Shown one piece after another: positions 27,707 to 37,826 of a stretch of DNA of 64,000 nt. Made by a program: the position numbers and the translations under genes. Source of the DNA: Pseudomonas synxantha (GTDB lineage Bacteria; Pseudomonadota; Gammaproteobacteria; Pseudomonadales; Pseudomonadaceae). The notes under the pieces are model-generated. The model did no database searches. It saw nothing but the letters and a program-made list of their open reading frames with translations, and was not told the origin of the DNA. Where the stretch lies: NCBI RefSeq assembly GCF_900105675.1, contig NZ_LT629786.1, forward strand, positions 3,100,001-3,164,000. Direction: 5' to 3'. Numbering within the stretch: position 1 is the first letter of the stretch; each line of letters starts with the position of its first letter.

Positions 27707-29029
27707 TCAGAGCGTCATCGCGGCCAGCCACCCAAACACCAGCAGCGGAATGTTGTAGTGCAGGAAGGTCGGCACCACGGTGTCCCAGATATGGTGGTGC
27801 TGGCCATCGACATTCAGGCCGGAGGTGGGCCCGAGGGTGGAATCCGACGCAGGCGAGCCCGCATCGCCCAGCGCACCGGCGGTGCCGACAATGCACACGA
27901 TGGCCAACGGGCTGAAGCCCAGTTGCACACACAACGGCACGAAAATCGCGGCAAGGATCGGCACCGTGGAAAACGACGAGCCGATGCCCATGGTCACCAG
28001 CAGCCCCACCAGCAGCATCAGCAACGCCCCTACCCCACGGCTATGGCCGATAAACGCCGCCGAGGCTTCTACCAGCGAGCGCACGTCACCGGTGGCTTTG
28101 AGCACTTCGGCAAAGCCCGACGAGGCGATCATGATGAAACCGATCATCGCCATCATCTTCATGCCTTCAGTGAAGAGGTCATCGGTGTCGCGCCAGCGCA
28201 CGATGCCCGATACCGAGAAGATCAGGAATCCGGCCAGGGCGCCGATGATCATCGAGTCCAGCCACAGCTGGATGATGAACGCCGAGGCAATCGCCAGGCC
28301 GGCCACCAGCAGGGTCAGCGGGTTGTACTGCACCGCCACTTGCTCGACACGCTCGATTTTTTCCAGGTCATACACGCGCTTCTTGCGGTAGCTGATAAAC
28401 ACTGCCACCAGCAGGCCGACCACCATGCCCAGTGCCGGCAGGCCCATGGCGTGGGTGACGTTGACCTGGCTGATATCCACCCCGCTCTTGGCTACGTTGG
28501 CCAGCAGGATCTGGTTGAGGAAAATATTGCCGAAACCCACCGGCAGGAACATGTACGGCGTGATCAGGCCGAACGTCATCACGCAGGCGATCAGGCGGCG
28601 GTCCAGTTGCAGCTTGGTCAGCACATAAAGCAGCGGCGGCACCAGCAGCGGGATAAACGCAATATGGATCGGCAGGATGTTCTGCGAAGCAATCGCCACC
28701 ACCCACAACAGGCCGATCAACAACCATTTGACGTGGCTGCCACCGCTGGCTTCCTGGCGATCAACCAGCAGCAAGGCTTTGTCCGCCAGCGCGTGGGCCA
28801 AGCCGGACTTGGCAATTGCCACCGCGAAAGCACCAAGCAATGCGTAGGACAAAGCCACGGTTGCGCCGCCACCTAAACCGCCGTTGAAGGCTTTGAGCGT
28901 GGCGTCGATCCCCAGGCCACCCGTCAAGCCGCCCACCAGGGCGCCAACAATAATGGCGATGACCACATGCACGCGGGACAGGCTGAGTACCAGCATGGTG
29001 CCGACCGCGGCGATGACTGCGTTAATCAT
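27707..29029 (-). CDS. Na+/H+ antiporter-like permease (NhaC/ArsB fold family)
   Basis: The product is 440 residues from ATG 29029 behind GAGG. There are about 12 membrane segments in two repeats. The N-terminal part matches the Na_H_antiport_2 pattern (SLSRVHVVIAIIVGALVGGL), and the C-terminal part has GIGSSFSTVPILAAIFVPLC and GDAGSPASDSTLGPTSGLN, characteristic of amino-acid/Na+ antiporter-like proteins of this group. The direction and substrate (sodium, amino acid or dicarboxylate) are open. The gene is divergent from the second chemoreceptor across 234 bases with no repeat. Confidence 0.85.
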   Translation of the reverse strand: MINAVIAAVGTMLVLSLSRVHVVIAIIVGALVGGLTGGLGIDATLKAFNGGLGGGATVALSYALLGAFAVAIAKSGLAHALADKALLLVDRQEASGGSHVKWLLIGLLWVVAIASQNILPIHIAFIPLLVPPLLYVLTKLQLDRRLIACVMTFGLITPYMFLPVGFGNIFLNQILLANVAKSGVDISQVNVTHAMGLPALGMVVGLLVAVFISYRKKRVYDLEKIERVEQVAVQYNPLTLLVAGLAIASAFIIQLWLDSMIIGALAGFLIFSVSGIVRWRDTDDLFTEGMKMMAMIGFIMIASSGFAEVLKATGDVRSLVEASAAFIGHSRGVGALLMLLVGLLVTMGIGSSFSTVPILAAIFVPLCVQLGFSPLAIVCIVGTAGALGDAGSPASDSTLGPTSGLNVDGQHHHIWDTVVPTFLHYNIPLLVFGWLAAMTL

Positions 29030-29263
29030 GGTTACCTCAAGCAAAAACAAAAAAGACAGGCATGCCCGCGCACGGCCCATGGGAACAGCTGCCGGCGTGC
29101 AGGCTTGAAAGAGGTCCTATTAGAGGGCGCGCACTTTGCAGCAGGCAGGCGCGCATGTCAAAAAGCGGCGCCGTTTTTGAAGTTTAAATTGATCGTTTGA
29201 ATAAAGAACCATGCGTGTCGGCCGATAAGCTGTTTCCATGTGCTTTCAGGTAAGGATGTCCCG

Positions 29264-31411
29264 ATGTCGCTCAGGCAGCTCTCCATTCAATGGAAAATCA
29301 CCCTGCTCGCGGGCCTGTGCCTGCTGGGGATCGTGACCCTGCTGGTGGGTCTGTCGCTGTATCGCATGGCGCAGAGCTCGGAGCAGGTCAAGGCCTCCAG
29401 CATGCAGATGCTGGACGAAGCCGCCCAGGCGCGCATCGAGGCCCAAGGTGAAGTACAGGCGCTGGGCATTCGCCAGCAGTTCATGGATGCCTACCAGTAC
29501 GGTCACGGCTTTTCCCGCCAGGTACTGTTTCTGCGCGAGCAGGCAGAGAAACGCTTTCTCGATGCCTTCGACACCCGTGAGGACCTGACCCGCCAGGTCA
29601 AGGCCGCGCTGCAAGCCAACCCCGACCTGTTGGGTTTGTCCCTGGTGTTCGAAGCCAATGCGCTGGACGGCAAGGACGAGTTGTTCGCCAACCAGCAGGA
29701 ACTGGGCAGTAATGACAAAGGCCGATTCGCCTTGTACTGGTCGCAGCCGACGCCGGGGAAGATCACTTCGATGGCACTGCCCGAAAGCGACATGACCGAC
29801 ACGTCCGTCAGCCCCAGCGGCGAAAAAGCCAACGCCTGGTTCACCTGCCCGCGCACCACGCTCAAGCCGTGTGTGATCGAACCCTACTTTTATGTGATCG
29901 ACGGCCAGAACGTGCTGATGACCAGCATCGTGTTCCCGCTGATGGTCAATGGCAAAGTCATCGCCTCACTGTCGGTGGACATCAACCTCAACAGCCTGCA
30001 GGCCGTGAGCCAACAGGCCAGCCAGAAGCTGTACGACGGCCAGACCCAGGTCAGCATCCTCAGCCCGACCGGTTTGCTTGCCGGTTATAGTCCGGATGCC
30101 AGTAAGCTCAGCCAGCGCCTGGCTCAGGTTGATACGGCCAGCGGCGCGCAGTTGGTCAGCGCCTTGGCCAGCAGTACTCAAACCCACAGCCTGCGTGCCG
30201 GTCATCAGCTCAAGGTGCTGGCGCCCTTTGCGCCGATCCCTGGGGGCAAGCCGTGGGGCGTGTTGCTGGATGTACCGGAAAAAGTCCTGGTGGCGCCCGC
30301 CGAGGCGTTGAAAACCCAGCTGGACGCTGACAATGCCAAAGGCACCCTGCTGGAGCTCGGCCTGGGTCTGCTGGCCGCTGTGGTAGGCCTGATACTGGTG
30401 TGGCTGATGGCGCGCAGCGTGACCCGGCCGATCCTCGGCGTGGCACACATGCTTGAAGATATCGCCAGCGGCGAAGGTGACCTGACCCGGCGCCTGGCCT
30501 ATGACAAGCAGGACGAACTGGGCCAGTTGGCCGGCTGGTTCAACCGCTTCCTCGACAAGCTGCAACCGATCATTGCCGAGGTCAAACGCTCGGTGCAGGA
30601 CGCCCGTGGCACCGCCGACCAGTCCGCCGCGATTGCCACGCAAACCAGTGCTGGCATGGAGCAGCAGTACCGCCAGGTGGATCAGGTGGCGACCGCTTCC
30701 CACGAAATGAGCGCCACCGCCCAGGACGTTGCCCGCAGCGCCGCCCAAGCTGCCCAGGCCGCTCGCGATGCCGACCAGGCCACACGCGAAGGCTTGACCG
30801 TGATCGACCGCACCACCGCCAACATTGGCGACCTCGCCGCCGACATGAGCACCGCCATGACCCAGGTAGAAGGCCTGGCCGCCAACAGCGAGAAAATCGG
30901 CTCGGTGCTCGAAGTGATTCGCGGCATCGCCGAACAGACCAACCTGCTGGCGCTCAACGCCGCCATCGAGGCCGCCCGTGCCGGTGAAGCCGGTCGGGGC
31001 TTTGCCGTGGTCGCCGACGAGGTGCGCAACCTGGCGCGGCGCACCCAGGAATCGGTGGAAGAAACCCGCCTGGTGATCGAGCAACTGCAAAGCGGCACCA
31101 CCGACGTGGTCGGCTCCATGGGCAACAGCTATCGCCAGGCCCAAGGCAGCGTCGAACAGGTCGGCCAAGCGGTAACGGCCTTGCGCCAGATTGGCGACGC
31201 GGTCACGGTGATCAGCGACATGAACCTGCAGATCGCCAGTGCCGCCGAAGAGCAAAGCGCGGTGGCCGAGGAGATCAACAACAATGTGGCGACCATTCGC
31301 GATGTGACCGAGTCGCTGTCGGAGCAGGCCAATGAATCGGCGCGGGTCAGCCAGGCGTTGAACAGCCTGGCGAATCAACAGCAGGGGTTGATGGATCAGT
31401 TCAGGGTGTAA
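29264..31411 (+). CDS. methyl-accepting chemotaxis protein with double Cache domain
   Basis: The product is 715 residues from ATG 29264 behind AAGGA; a GTG at 29240 is less likely. TM1 is at 12-33, then a large periplasmic region of about 330 residues, TM2 near 365-390, HAMP with [20 protein letters not shown], and the signalling bundle with [20 protein letters not shown]. The size and the [20 protein letters not shown] strand pattern indicate a double Cache sensor. It lacks an obvious amino-acid-binding motif of the PctA kind, so the ligand is unknown. It is transcribed away from the antiporter-like gene. Confidence 0.95.
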   Translation: MSLRQLSIQWKITLLAGLCLLGIVTLLVGLSLYRMAQSSEQVKASSMQMLDEAAQARIEAQGEVQALGIRQQFMDAYQYGHGFSRQVLFLREQAEKRFLDAFDTREDLTRQVKAALQANPDLLGLSLVFEANALDGKDELFANQQELGSNDKGRFALYWSQPTPGKITSMALPESDMTDTSVSPSGEKANAWFTCPRTTLKPCVIEPYFYVIDGQNVLMTSIVFPLMVNGKVIASLSVDINLNSLQAVSQQASQKLYDGQTQVSILSPTGLLAGYSPDASKLSQRLAQVDTASGAQLVSALASSTQTHSLRAGHQLKVLAPFAPIPGGKPWGVLLDVPEKVLVAPAEALKTQLDADNAKGTLLELGLGLLAAVVGLILVWLMARSVTRPILGVAHMLEDIASGEGDLTRRLAYDKQDELGQLAGWFNRFLDKLQPIIAEVKRSVQDARGTADQSAAIATQTSAGMEQQYRQVDQVATASHEMSATAQDVARSAAQAAQAARDADQATREGLTVIDRTTANIGDLAADMSTAMTQVEGLAANSEKIGSVLEVIRGIAEQTNLLALNAAIEAARAGEAGRGFAVVADEVRNLARRTQESVEETRLVIEQLQSGTTDVVGSMGNSYRQAQGSVEQVGQAVTALRQIGDAVTVISDMNLQIASAAEEQSAVAEEINNNVATIRDVTESLSEQANESARVSQALNSLANQQQGLMDQFRV

Positions 31412-31428
31412 GCCTAATGGAGATCTAC

Positions 31429-31516
31429 TGTGGGAGGGGGCTTGCCCCCGATGGCGTTGGGTCAGCCCCAGATGTATTTACTGACACTCCGTCATCGGGG
31501 CAAGCCCCCTCCCACA
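31429..31516. repeat. REP doublet between chemoreceptor and kinase genes
   Basis: TGTGGGAGGGGGCTTGCCCC (from 31429) and GGGGCAAGCCCCCTCCCACA (to 31516) are mirror images separated by 48 bases in a convergent intergenic region. Confidence 0.85.
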
Positions 31517-31530
31517 TTTTTAGATTGGCA

Positions 31531-32844
31531 TTACCGCTTGGGCAATTCGATCAGTACCTTAAGCCCACCCAGCTCACTCTCCTGTAACTGCAACGTCCCG
31601 CCCCATACCTCGACGATGTCCCGCACGATCCCCAACCCCAGGCCATGTCCGTCAATTTGCTCGTCCAGTCGCGCGCCGCGGCCCAAGACCTGGTTACGCT
31701 GGGCCTCGGGAATACCGGGACCGTCGTCCTCCACCACCAACAGGTAGCCTTGCTGGGTTTCGCTGACGTTCAGCCGAATATCGGCATCCGCCCACTTACA
31801 GGCGTTGTCCAGCAAATTACCAAGTAATTCCAGCAAGTCCTCGCGGTCCCAGGGCAATTGCAGGCCCGGCGAAACGTGATAGCTGAGGTCAAGATGGTCG
31901 CCATGGATCATGTTCAAGGTCGCCAGCAGGACGGGCAGTTCTTTTTCGCAATCAAACAAAGCACCCGGCAGGGTTTCGCCAGCCAGCCGTGCCCGGTTGA
32001 GCTCGCGATTGAGGCGTTGCTGGATTTGCTCCAGTTGGTCGCGCAATAGCTGGCTCAACTGCGGATGACCCTTGAGCGCCTCACTGGAGGCCGCGCTCAG
32101 CAATACCGCCATTGGGGTTTTCAGCGCATGCCCCAGGTTGCCGAGCGCATTGCGGGAACGCTTGAGACTGTCTTCGGTGTGCGCCAGCAAATGGTTGATC
32201 TGCGCCACCAGTGGTTCCAGCTCCAACGGCACCTGAGTGTCGAGTTGCGAGCGCTGGCCCTGTTGCAGCTGGGCGATCTGGTTACGCGCCGTCTCCAGTG
32301 GGCGCAGGGCGCGGCGCACGGTGACTCGCTGCAGGACCAGCACCAGCAGCAGCGCCGCCAGCCCCATCACCAGGCCAATCTGGCGCATCAGGCGAAAACT
32401 CTCCCGCACGGGCGTGTAATCCTGGGCCACGCTGATGGAAATCGGCAGGCCGAAGCGCTTGTAGTCCGAACGCAACACCAGCAATTGCTGGCCTTCCGGC
32501 CCCAGTTGCAGGTTGCCCTTGAGCCCCGCCTCGGGCAGGCGGGGCAGTTCCTGGTCCCAGAGTGAACGGGAACGCCAATGGACATCGGCAAAGTCGATCC
32601 GGAAATAATGTCCGGAGAACGGTCGCTGATAGGCCGGTGACAGGCGTTGCTCATCCAGCTGTACGCCGTTTGGCCCACGCACCAGCGCCACCAGCAGGTT
32701 CTCACTGTCATTGCGCAAACCCGCTTCCAGGTAACGCTGCAAACCGGCCTCGAACAGCCACAGGCTGGTTTGTGCCAGCACCACGCCAACGCCCACCATC
32801 ACGCTGATCAGGCCCAGGCTCAAACGCCGCTGGATCGACTTCAT
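31531..32844 (-). CDS. sensor histidine kinase, PhoQ/QseC-like
   Basis: The product is 437 residues. TM1 is at 10-30, a periplasmic sensor of about 120 residues follows, TM2 lies at 155-173, then a HAMP-like linker. The dimerisation helix has [18 protein letters not shown] (phospho-acceptor H239). The ATPase domain has [10 protein letters not shown] (N box), DDGPGIP (G1) and [13 protein letters not shown] (G2). The H-box with L-K-T-P fits the PhoQ-like HPK3 group. Its start overlaps the response-regulator stop by 4 bases. Together with the two PepSY proteins it likely senses cations or envelope stress. Confidence 0.93.
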   Translation of the reverse strand: MKSIQRRLSLGLISVMVGVGVVLAQTSLWLFEAGLQRYLEAGLRNDSENLLVALVRGPNGVQLDEQRLSPAYQRPFSGHYFRIDFADVHWRSRSLWDQELPRLPEAGLKGNLQLGPEGQQLLVLRSDYKRFGLPISISVAQDYTPVRESFRLMRQIGLVMGLAALLLVLVLQRVTVRRALRPLETARNQIAQLQQGQRSQLDTQVPLELEPLVAQINHLLAHTEDSLKRSRNALGNLGHALKTPMAVLLSAASSEALKGHPQLSQLLRDQLEQIQQRLNRELNRARLAGETLPGALFDCEKELPVLLATLNMIHGDHLDLSYHVSPGLQLPWDREDLLELLGNLLDNACKWADADIRLNVSETQQGYLLVVEDDGPGIPEAQRNQVLGRGARLDEQIDGHGLGLGIVRDIVEVWGGTLQLQESELGGLKVLIELPKR

Positions 32845-33509
32845 GCCGGGGCGGCGCCAAACCGGTAGCCCTGGCCGCGCCGGGTTTCTATCACACTGCG
32901 CCCCAACTTGCGGCGCAGATGGTTGACGTGCACCTCCAGCACATTGGAGTCTCGCTCCGTCTCGCCATCATACAAATGCTCGGCCAGATGGCTTTTCGAC
33001 AGGATCTGTTCGGGGTGCAGCATGAAGTAGCGCAGCAAGCGAAACTCGGCCGCCGTCAGCTGGATCTCGGCGCCATCGCGCAGCACACACTGGCGCCCTT
33101 CATCCAGATGCAAGCCTGCAGCCTGCAGGGTGGGCTGGTTGGCGTGGCCGTGGGAGCGTCGCAACAGCGCCTGGATGCGCAGGTAGAGCTCTTCGGGGTG
33201 AAAGGGTTTGCTCAGGTAATCATCGGCACCGGCCTTGAGCCCTTCGATACGCTCGGCCCAGGAATCGCGGGCGGTGAGGATCAATACCGGGATGGCGAGC
33301 TTAGCGGCGCGCCATTGCGCAAGCACATCAAGCCCGGGCAAACCGGGCAGGCCCAGGTCGAGGATGATCAGGTCATAGGGTTCGCTGCGACCTTGATACG
33401 CGGCGTCGCGGCCATCGGCCAGCCAGTCGACTGCATAGCCTTGACGCTGCAAACCGGCCAGCAACTCGTCAGCCAGGGGCACGTTGTCTTCCACCAGAAG
33501 CAGGCGCAT
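32841..33509 (-). CDS. OmpR/PhoB-family response regulator
   Basis: The product is 222 residues. The receiver domain (1-115) carries acidic pocket E7-D8, phospho-acceptor D51 in [11 protein letters not shown]79 region LILTARD and K101 region YLSKPF. The C-terminal winged-helix domain has [16 protein letters not shown] and [17 protein letters not shown] sequence ([13 protein letters not shown]). It is the partner of the adjacent kinase and a DNA-binding transcription factor. Its start overlaps the stop of the upstream PepSY gene by one base (TGATG). Confidence 0.95.
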   Translation of the reverse strand: MRLLLVEDNVPLADELLAGLQRQGYAVDWLADGRDAAYQGRSEPYDLIILDLGLPGLPGLDVLAQWRAAKLAIPVLILTARDSWAERIEGLKAGADDYLSKPFHPEELYLRIQALLRRSHGHANQPTLQAAGLHLDEGRQCVLRDGAEIQLTAAEFRLLRYFMLHPEQILSKSHLAEHLYDGETERDSNVLEVHVNHLRRKLGRSVIETRRGQGYRFGAAPA

Positions 33510-33820
33510 CAGTCTTCCTCATCTTTGATCAGGTCACCGTTGGTGGCGTCCAGTTTGATCTCACGCACCACGCCTTCGGTGGTCACCAGTTCCACTTCGT
33601 AGGCATATTGGCCGTGTTTCTTTTCCAGCTCGGCCTCCAGCAGCCGCGAGTCGGGGTACCGCGCCATGGCCTGCTGCAACAGTTGCTCCAGCGGCAGGAT
33701 CACCCCCTGCTGGCGCAGCGCCAAGGCCTCGTCCTGATTGAGGTCGCGGGCCGCCAGGCTGGAGCAAAAAACCATGAGCGCCAGCGCCACTCGACTGCCC
33801 ACGCGTAAATTAACCTTCAT
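33509..33820 (-). CDS. periplasmic PepSY-domain protein
   Basis: The product is 103 residues with a signal peptide ([20 protein letters not shown]). The rest is one PepSY domain: [20 protein letters not shown], then [20 protein letters not shown] with a terminal acidic tail. PepSY domains are small periplasmic modulators, often of peptidases or sensor kinases. Its start overlaps the stop of the preceding PepSY gene (TAATG) and its stop overlaps the regulator start, so all four genes are coupled. Confidence 0.88.
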   Translation of the reverse strand: MKVNLRVGSRVALALMVFCSSLAARDLNQDEALALRQQGVILPLEQLLQQAMARYPDSRLLEAELEKKHGQYAYEVELVTTEGVVREIKLDATNGDLIKDEED

Positions 33821-34122
33821 TACGTATCCTGATGATTCTTGAGAACCTGTCCGGTGAGCGCGTCCAGTTCAACGTCCCATTCAATGCCGTTGCGATCTTC
33901 CAGTTCGACTTCATAGACGTACTTGCCGTATTCCTCATCCAGGTCGGTGCCCAGCAGCGTCGAGCCAGGGTGCAGCGCCAGGGCTGTGGCGTCCAATTGG
34001 TCAAAGGCGACAATAGTAACAGTGGCGGGGACGATCAGTGGCTTGTCCGGGTCCACGGCTGCGGCCTGGGTCGCCGTAACCATGATGATAGCGGCGGCGC
34101 CCAGAACAGTGAGGCGCGTCAT
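33820..34122 (-). CDS. periplasmic PepSY-domain protein, first gene of the sensor operon
   Basis: The product is 100 residues with a signal peptide ending near AAAV. The PepSY domain reads VTIVAFDQLDATALALHPGS, then DEEYGKYVYEVELEDRNGIE and WDVELDALTGQVLKN. It is a paralogue of the next gene, probably from tandem duplication, though the two have diverged strongly. As the first gene it follows a 158-base divergent spacer facing the patatin gene, where the operon promoter should lie. Confidence 0.85.
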   Translation of the reverse strand: MTRLTVLGAAAIIMVTATQAAAVDPDKPLIVPATVTIVAFDQLDATALALHPGSTLLGTDLDEEYGKYVYEVELEDRNGIEWDVELDALTGQVLKNHQDT

Positions 34123-34280
34123 GATAAGTCTCCGTTACAGGATGTTTTCCTACGCCGGTCACCCTACCTGTTGCAACTTAACTGAAACTGAATTGCCACC
34201 ATGGCAATTGCGCGCAAGCCGTTTCTCCCACCGTCTGCGATATTTTCTATAATGCCCCGTTCGCCCAATCAGAGACCGGT

Positions 34281-35360
34281 ATGACAGCCATCCATATCAA
34301 GTTCCCTGCCCTGACCCTCAAGGCCGGCAAACGCGCCTTCGCCCGCATTCGCGAGCGGGGCCTTGCGCCTGCCGACGTCGGCATTCTCCCCGGTGCGGCT
34401 GGCGGCCCCAAGGCCTTGGGCATCCAGGGCCTGGACCTGGCGCTGTTTGGTGACTGGCTACCCCGCGTGCCGCGCGAGCGTGCATTGATCGGCGCGTCCA
34501 TCGGTTCCTGGCGGTTCGCCAGCGCCTGCCTGCCCGACCCTGTGCAAGGCTTGCTGGACCTGGGCCGCCTGTATAACGAACAGCGCTTCGCCAAAGGCGT
34601 GACCATGGCCGACGTCAGCCAGAGTTGCCAACGCATGCTCGATGACCTGCTGGCTGGCCGTGATGCACGCATACTGGACAATCCCGACTATCGCCTGAAC
34701 ATCATGGTGGTCAAGAGCCACGGCCTGCTCGCCGACGACCACCGTGGGCGGCTGGGGCTGGGCCTGTCCTCGGTGATCGCGGATAACTTGCGGGGCCGCG
34801 CACGGCTGTCGCGGCATTTCGAACGGCTGATCATCCATGACCCGCGCCAGGCACCGCCGGTGCATCCCCTTAAGGATTTCCCGTCGCGCTTCCTTAGCCT
34901 GGAGTTGGGCAACCTGCGCCAGGCGCTGCTTGCGTCCGGCTCGATCCCCATGGTCATGCAAGGCGTGCGCGACCTGCCCGGCGCCGGTGCCGGCACCTAT
35001 CGCGACGGTGGCCTGCTCGACTATCACCTCGACCTGCCCTACCACGGCGATGACATCGTGCTCTACCCGCACTTCACTGACCGGGTCATCCCCGGCTGGT
35101 TTGACAAGGGCCTGCCATGGCGACGCAGCAGCCCGCAAGGCTTGCAGGATGTGTTGCTGCTGGCACCCTCCAGGGACTACCTGGCCCGCCTGCCCTACGG
35201 CAAACTGCCGGACCGCACTGACTTCAAGCGCTTCATGGGCGATGACCCAAGCCGCAACAAGTATTGGCAAACCGCGATGAGCGAGAGCCGACGACTGGGG
35301 GATGAGTTTTTGGCCTTGGCGGATAACGGCGCGCTGGGCGACCGACTGCTTGCCCTCTAA
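34281..35360 (+). CDS. patatin-like phospholipase family protein
   Basis: The product is 359 residues with no signal peptide. The oxyanion loop GAAGGPKAL precedes the nucleophile elbow GASIGSWR (Ser73), and the catalytic Asp is in YRDGGLLD (D242). These are the Ser-Asp dyad of patatin-type lipid acyl hydrolases. The protein is shorter than secreted ExoU-type toxins and lacks their extra domains, so a cytoplasmic or membrane lipid role is more likely. The gene is followed by queD after 80 bases. Confidence 0.85.
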   Translation: MTAIHIKFPALTLKAGKRAFARIRERGLAPADVGILPGAAGGPKALGIQGLDLALFGDWLPRVPRERALIGASIGSWRFASACLPDPVQGLLDLGRLYNEQRFAKGVTMADVSQSCQRMLDDLLAGRDARILDNPDYRLNIMVVKSHGLLADDHRGRLGLGLSSVIADNLRGRARLSRHFERLIIHDPRQAPPVHPLKDFPSRFLSLELGNLRQALLASGSIPMVMQGVRDLPGAGAGTYRDGGLLDYHLDLPYHGDDIVLYPHFTDRVIPGWFDKGLPWRRSSPQGLQDVLLLAPSRDYLARLPYGKLPDRTDFKRFMGDDPSRNKYWQTAMSESRRLGDEFLALADNGALGDRLLAL

Positions 35361-35440
35361 CGGTAGGAGCGGTGTGCGCAGGGGCTGATCAAACTGTTAA
35401 ACTCGCCGACTGCCAGACACCTGACCGAGCTGAAAACACT

Positions 35441-35797
35441 GTGGAAATCTTCAAGGAATTTACATTCGAATCCGCCCACCGCTTGCCCCACGTGCCGGAG
35501 GGCCACAAATGCGGGCGCCTGCATGGGCATTCGTTCAAGGTCGCGATCCACCTGAGCGGCGACCTGGATCCCCATACCGGCTGGATTCGCGACTTTTCGG
35601 AGATCAAGGCGATTTTCAAGCCGCTCTACGAACGCCTCGACCACAACTACCTCAATGACATTCCCGGCCTGGAAAACCCCACCAGCGAAGTGTTGGCCAA
35701 GTGGATCTGGAATGAATTGAAGCCCTTGCTGCCCGAGCTCAGTGCGATTCGTATCCATGAAACCTGCACCAGCGGTTGCATCTATCGCGGCGAGTAG
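35441..35797 (+). CDS. queD: 6-carboxy-5,6,7,8-tetrahydropterin synthase
   Basis: The product is 118 residues from GTG 35441, the length expected for QueD; the open frame upstream has no coding look. It turns dihydroneopterin triphosphate into 6-carboxytetrahydropterin in the queuosine/preQ0 pathway. Zinc ligands are His in [10 protein letters not shown] and the pair in LHGHSF, with catalytic Cys in HKCGRLHGH and Asp/His in [10 protein letters not shown]. The conserved glutamate is in [11 protein letters not shown] terminator follows 16 bases after the stop. No other queuosine genes adjoin it. Confidence 0.92.
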   Translation: MEIFKEFTFESAHRLPHVPEGHKCGRLHGHSFKVAIHLSGDLDPHTGWIRDFSEIKAIFKPLYERLDHNYLNDIPGLENPTSEVLAKWIWNELKPLLPELSAIRIHETCTSGCIYRGE

Positions 35798-35812
35798 GCG
35801 ATCACGTGTCGG

Positions 35813-35836
35813 AAAACCACCTGCGGGTGGTTTTTT
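35813..35836 (+). terminator. terminator after queD
   Basis: AAAACCACC and GGGTGGTTTT form a tight stem around TGC, followed by a T-run. Confidence 0.9.
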
Positions 35837-35874
35837 CGAAGTGCCAGTGGCATCTTTCAGAGGAGTTCATTGCA

Positions 35875-36324
35875 ATGATGCGCCCCGCCACTGTCGATGA
35901 TGTGGCTGCCATTGAGGCCATCGCCCAGGCTGCTTACTCGCCTTACATCTCGCGCATCGGCCGCAAACCCGCGCCGATGCTGGAAGACTATCGCCAGCGA
36001 ATCGAGGCCGGTGGCGTACATGTGATGGACCATGCGGGGCAGGTCCAAGGCTTTATCATCCTGCTCGATACCGACACTGGCCTGCTGTTGGATAACCTGG
36101 CCGTGGCACCGGATGCCCAAGGCCTGGGGCTGGGGCGCGTGCTGATGGATTTCGCCGAGCAACAAGCAGCCGACTCTGGCTACACGCACATCTACCTGTA
36201 CACCAATGAGGCCATGACCGAGAACATCGCGCTATACACTCGTCGTGGGTATGCACAAACCCATCGGGCCGTGGAAAATGGTTTGCGCCGGGTGTACATG
36301 AGCAAATTTCTACAGGCGATTTAA
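35875..36324 (+). CDS. GNAT-family N-acetyltransferase
   Basis: The product is 149 residues from ATG 35875 behind AGAGGAG; a second ATG follows directly. The acetyl-CoA site reads VAPDAQGLGLGRVLMDFAE, the usual Q/R-x-x-G-x-G/A pattern, after LLDNLAV. The C-terminal GYAQTHRAVENGLRRVYMSK is typical of small-molecule or protein acetylating members. The acceptor is unknown. It is monocistronic, between queD and codB. Confidence 0.9.
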   Translation: MMRPATVDDVAAIEAIAQAAYSPYISRIGRKPAPMLEDYRQRIEAGGVHVMDHAGQVQGFIILLDTDTGLLLDNLAVAPDAQGLGLGRVLMDFAEQQAADSGYTHIYLYTNEAMTENIALYTRRGYAQTHRAVENGLRRVYMSKFLQAI

Positions 36325-36507
36325 CAGATCCAACTTGTGTCACTTGCTGCACCGTTTTCGCGCTTGACCGGCAACTCTGGCATGACCCTCTCTGCGACAC
36401 CTCCTGGTTTGACTATAAATACGCTGCACAACCTGGGCGCATTACTGCCTCTGACTTGGCACGCACGCTGCAACAGGCCTGCGTCACTCATTCAGGGAGC
36501 AACCCAC

Positions 36508-37776
36508 ATGACGCAGCAGGAACCAGGCAACGATTACCCCCTCAGCGAAGTCCCCTTGCATGCGCGCAAGGGCCTGGCATCCACAGCCATGGTGCTGCTG
36601 GGCTTCACGTTTTTTACCGCGACCATGTTTGCCGGCGGCAAGCTTGGGGTAGCGTTCAGTTTCACCGAGATGCTCGGCGTCGTGGCCCTGGGTAACCTGT
36701 TGCTGGGTATCTACGCCGCAGGTCTGGGTTACATCGCCTTCAAGAGCGGCTTGAACTCGGTGTTGATGGGGCGGTTCTGCTTTGGCGAAGTCGGCAGCAA
36801 GCTCAGTGACTTGATCCTGGGTTTTACTCAGATTGGCTGGTATGCCTGGGGTACTGCCACGGCGGCCGTGGTATTGGGCAAGTATTTCGAATTGAGCCAG
36901 GGCAGCGTGCTGGGGTTGATGGTGGTGTTTGGCTTGCTGTTCTGCGCCACGGCCTACGTGGGGTATCGCGGGCTGGAAATCCTGTCCTATATCGCCGTGC
37001 CGGCCATGGGCATATTGCTGGTTCTGTCGATGTGGGTAGCGACCGTGAAAGTCGGCGGCCTGGATGGCCTGCTGGCGGTGGTGCCAACCGGTGAACTGGA
37101 CTTATCAACGGCGATCACCCTGGTGTTCGGCACCTTTGTCAGCGGTGCAACCCAAGCCACCAACTGGACGCGCTTTTCACGCTCGGCCAAGGTCGCGGTG
37201 CTGGCCAGCCTGATCGGGTTTTTTATCGGCAATGGCCTAATGGTGCTGATCGGTGCTTATGGCGCCATCGTCTATCAGCAACCGGATGTGGTGGAAGTCC
37301 TGCTGCTGCAGGGGTTCGCCATGGCGGCGATGGCCATGTTGCTGCTCAATATCTGGAGTACCCAAGACAATACCATCTACAATTTTGCCGTCGCCGGCTG
37401 CAATCTGCTGCGCACCCGACGCCGCAAGACCGTGACACTGGCCGGTGCGGTGATCGGCACCCTGCTCGCCTTGCTCGGCATGTATGACATGCTGGTGCCA
37501 TACCTGATCCTGCTGGGCACGGTGATCCCGCCGATTGGCGGGGTAATCATGGCGGACTTCTTCTATCGCTATCGTGGCCAATACCCACGCCTGGCGCAAG
37601 CCCGCCTGCCGGCGTTCAACTGGCCCGGTCTGGTCGCGTATGGGGTGGGCACCGTGCTGGCGTTCAACTCGCCATGGGTCGCTCCACTGGTGGGAATTGT
37701 TGCCGCGTCGCTGACCTATATGCTGCTCAGCGCCATACTACGTGCAATGACCGCCGGGACATCGGTATCGCCCTGA
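36508..37776 (+). CDS. codB: cytosine permease
   Basis: The product is 422 residues from ATG 36508 behind CAGGGAG. It is a 12-TM transporter of the NCS1 family. FGTFVSGATQATNWTRFSRS and NIWSTQDNTIYNFAVAG match CodB-type cytosine importers, where the Trp and Asn groups contact the pyrimidine. It is followed after 50 bases by the cytosine deaminase gene on the same strand, which makes a codBA operon. The pair lets the cell take up cytosine and use it as a source of uracil and ammonia. Confidence 0.93.
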   Translation: MTQQEPGNDYPLSEVPLHARKGLASTAMVLLGFTFFTATMFAGGKLGVAFSFTEMLGVVALGNLLLGIYAAGLGYIAFKSGLNSVLMGRFCFGEVGSKLSDLILGFTQIGWYAWGTATAAVVLGKYFELSQGSVLGLMVVFGLLFCATAYVGYRGLEILSYIAVPAMGILLVLSMWVATVKVGGLDGLLAVVPTGELDLSTAITLVFGTFVSGATQATNWTRFSRSAKVAVLASLIGFFIGNGLMVLIGAYGAIVYQQPDVVEVLLLQGFAMAAMAMLLLNIWSTQDNTIYNFAVAGCNLLRTRRRKTVTLAGAVIGTLLALLGMYDMLVPYLILLGTVIPPIGGVIMADFFYRYRGQYPRLAQARLPAFNWPGLVAYGVGTVLAFNSPWVAPLVGIVAASLTYMLLSAILRAMTAGTSVSP

Positions 37777-37826
37777 GGATCCGGCGGCTGTCTGCCTGAT
37801 TGTTTTTAGCCAAGAGGAACTTGACC

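Noticed and set aside
29966-31378. A 470-codon minus-strand open frame
   Set aside because: It is the mirror of the double-Cache chemoreceptor gene and shows no protein family features.
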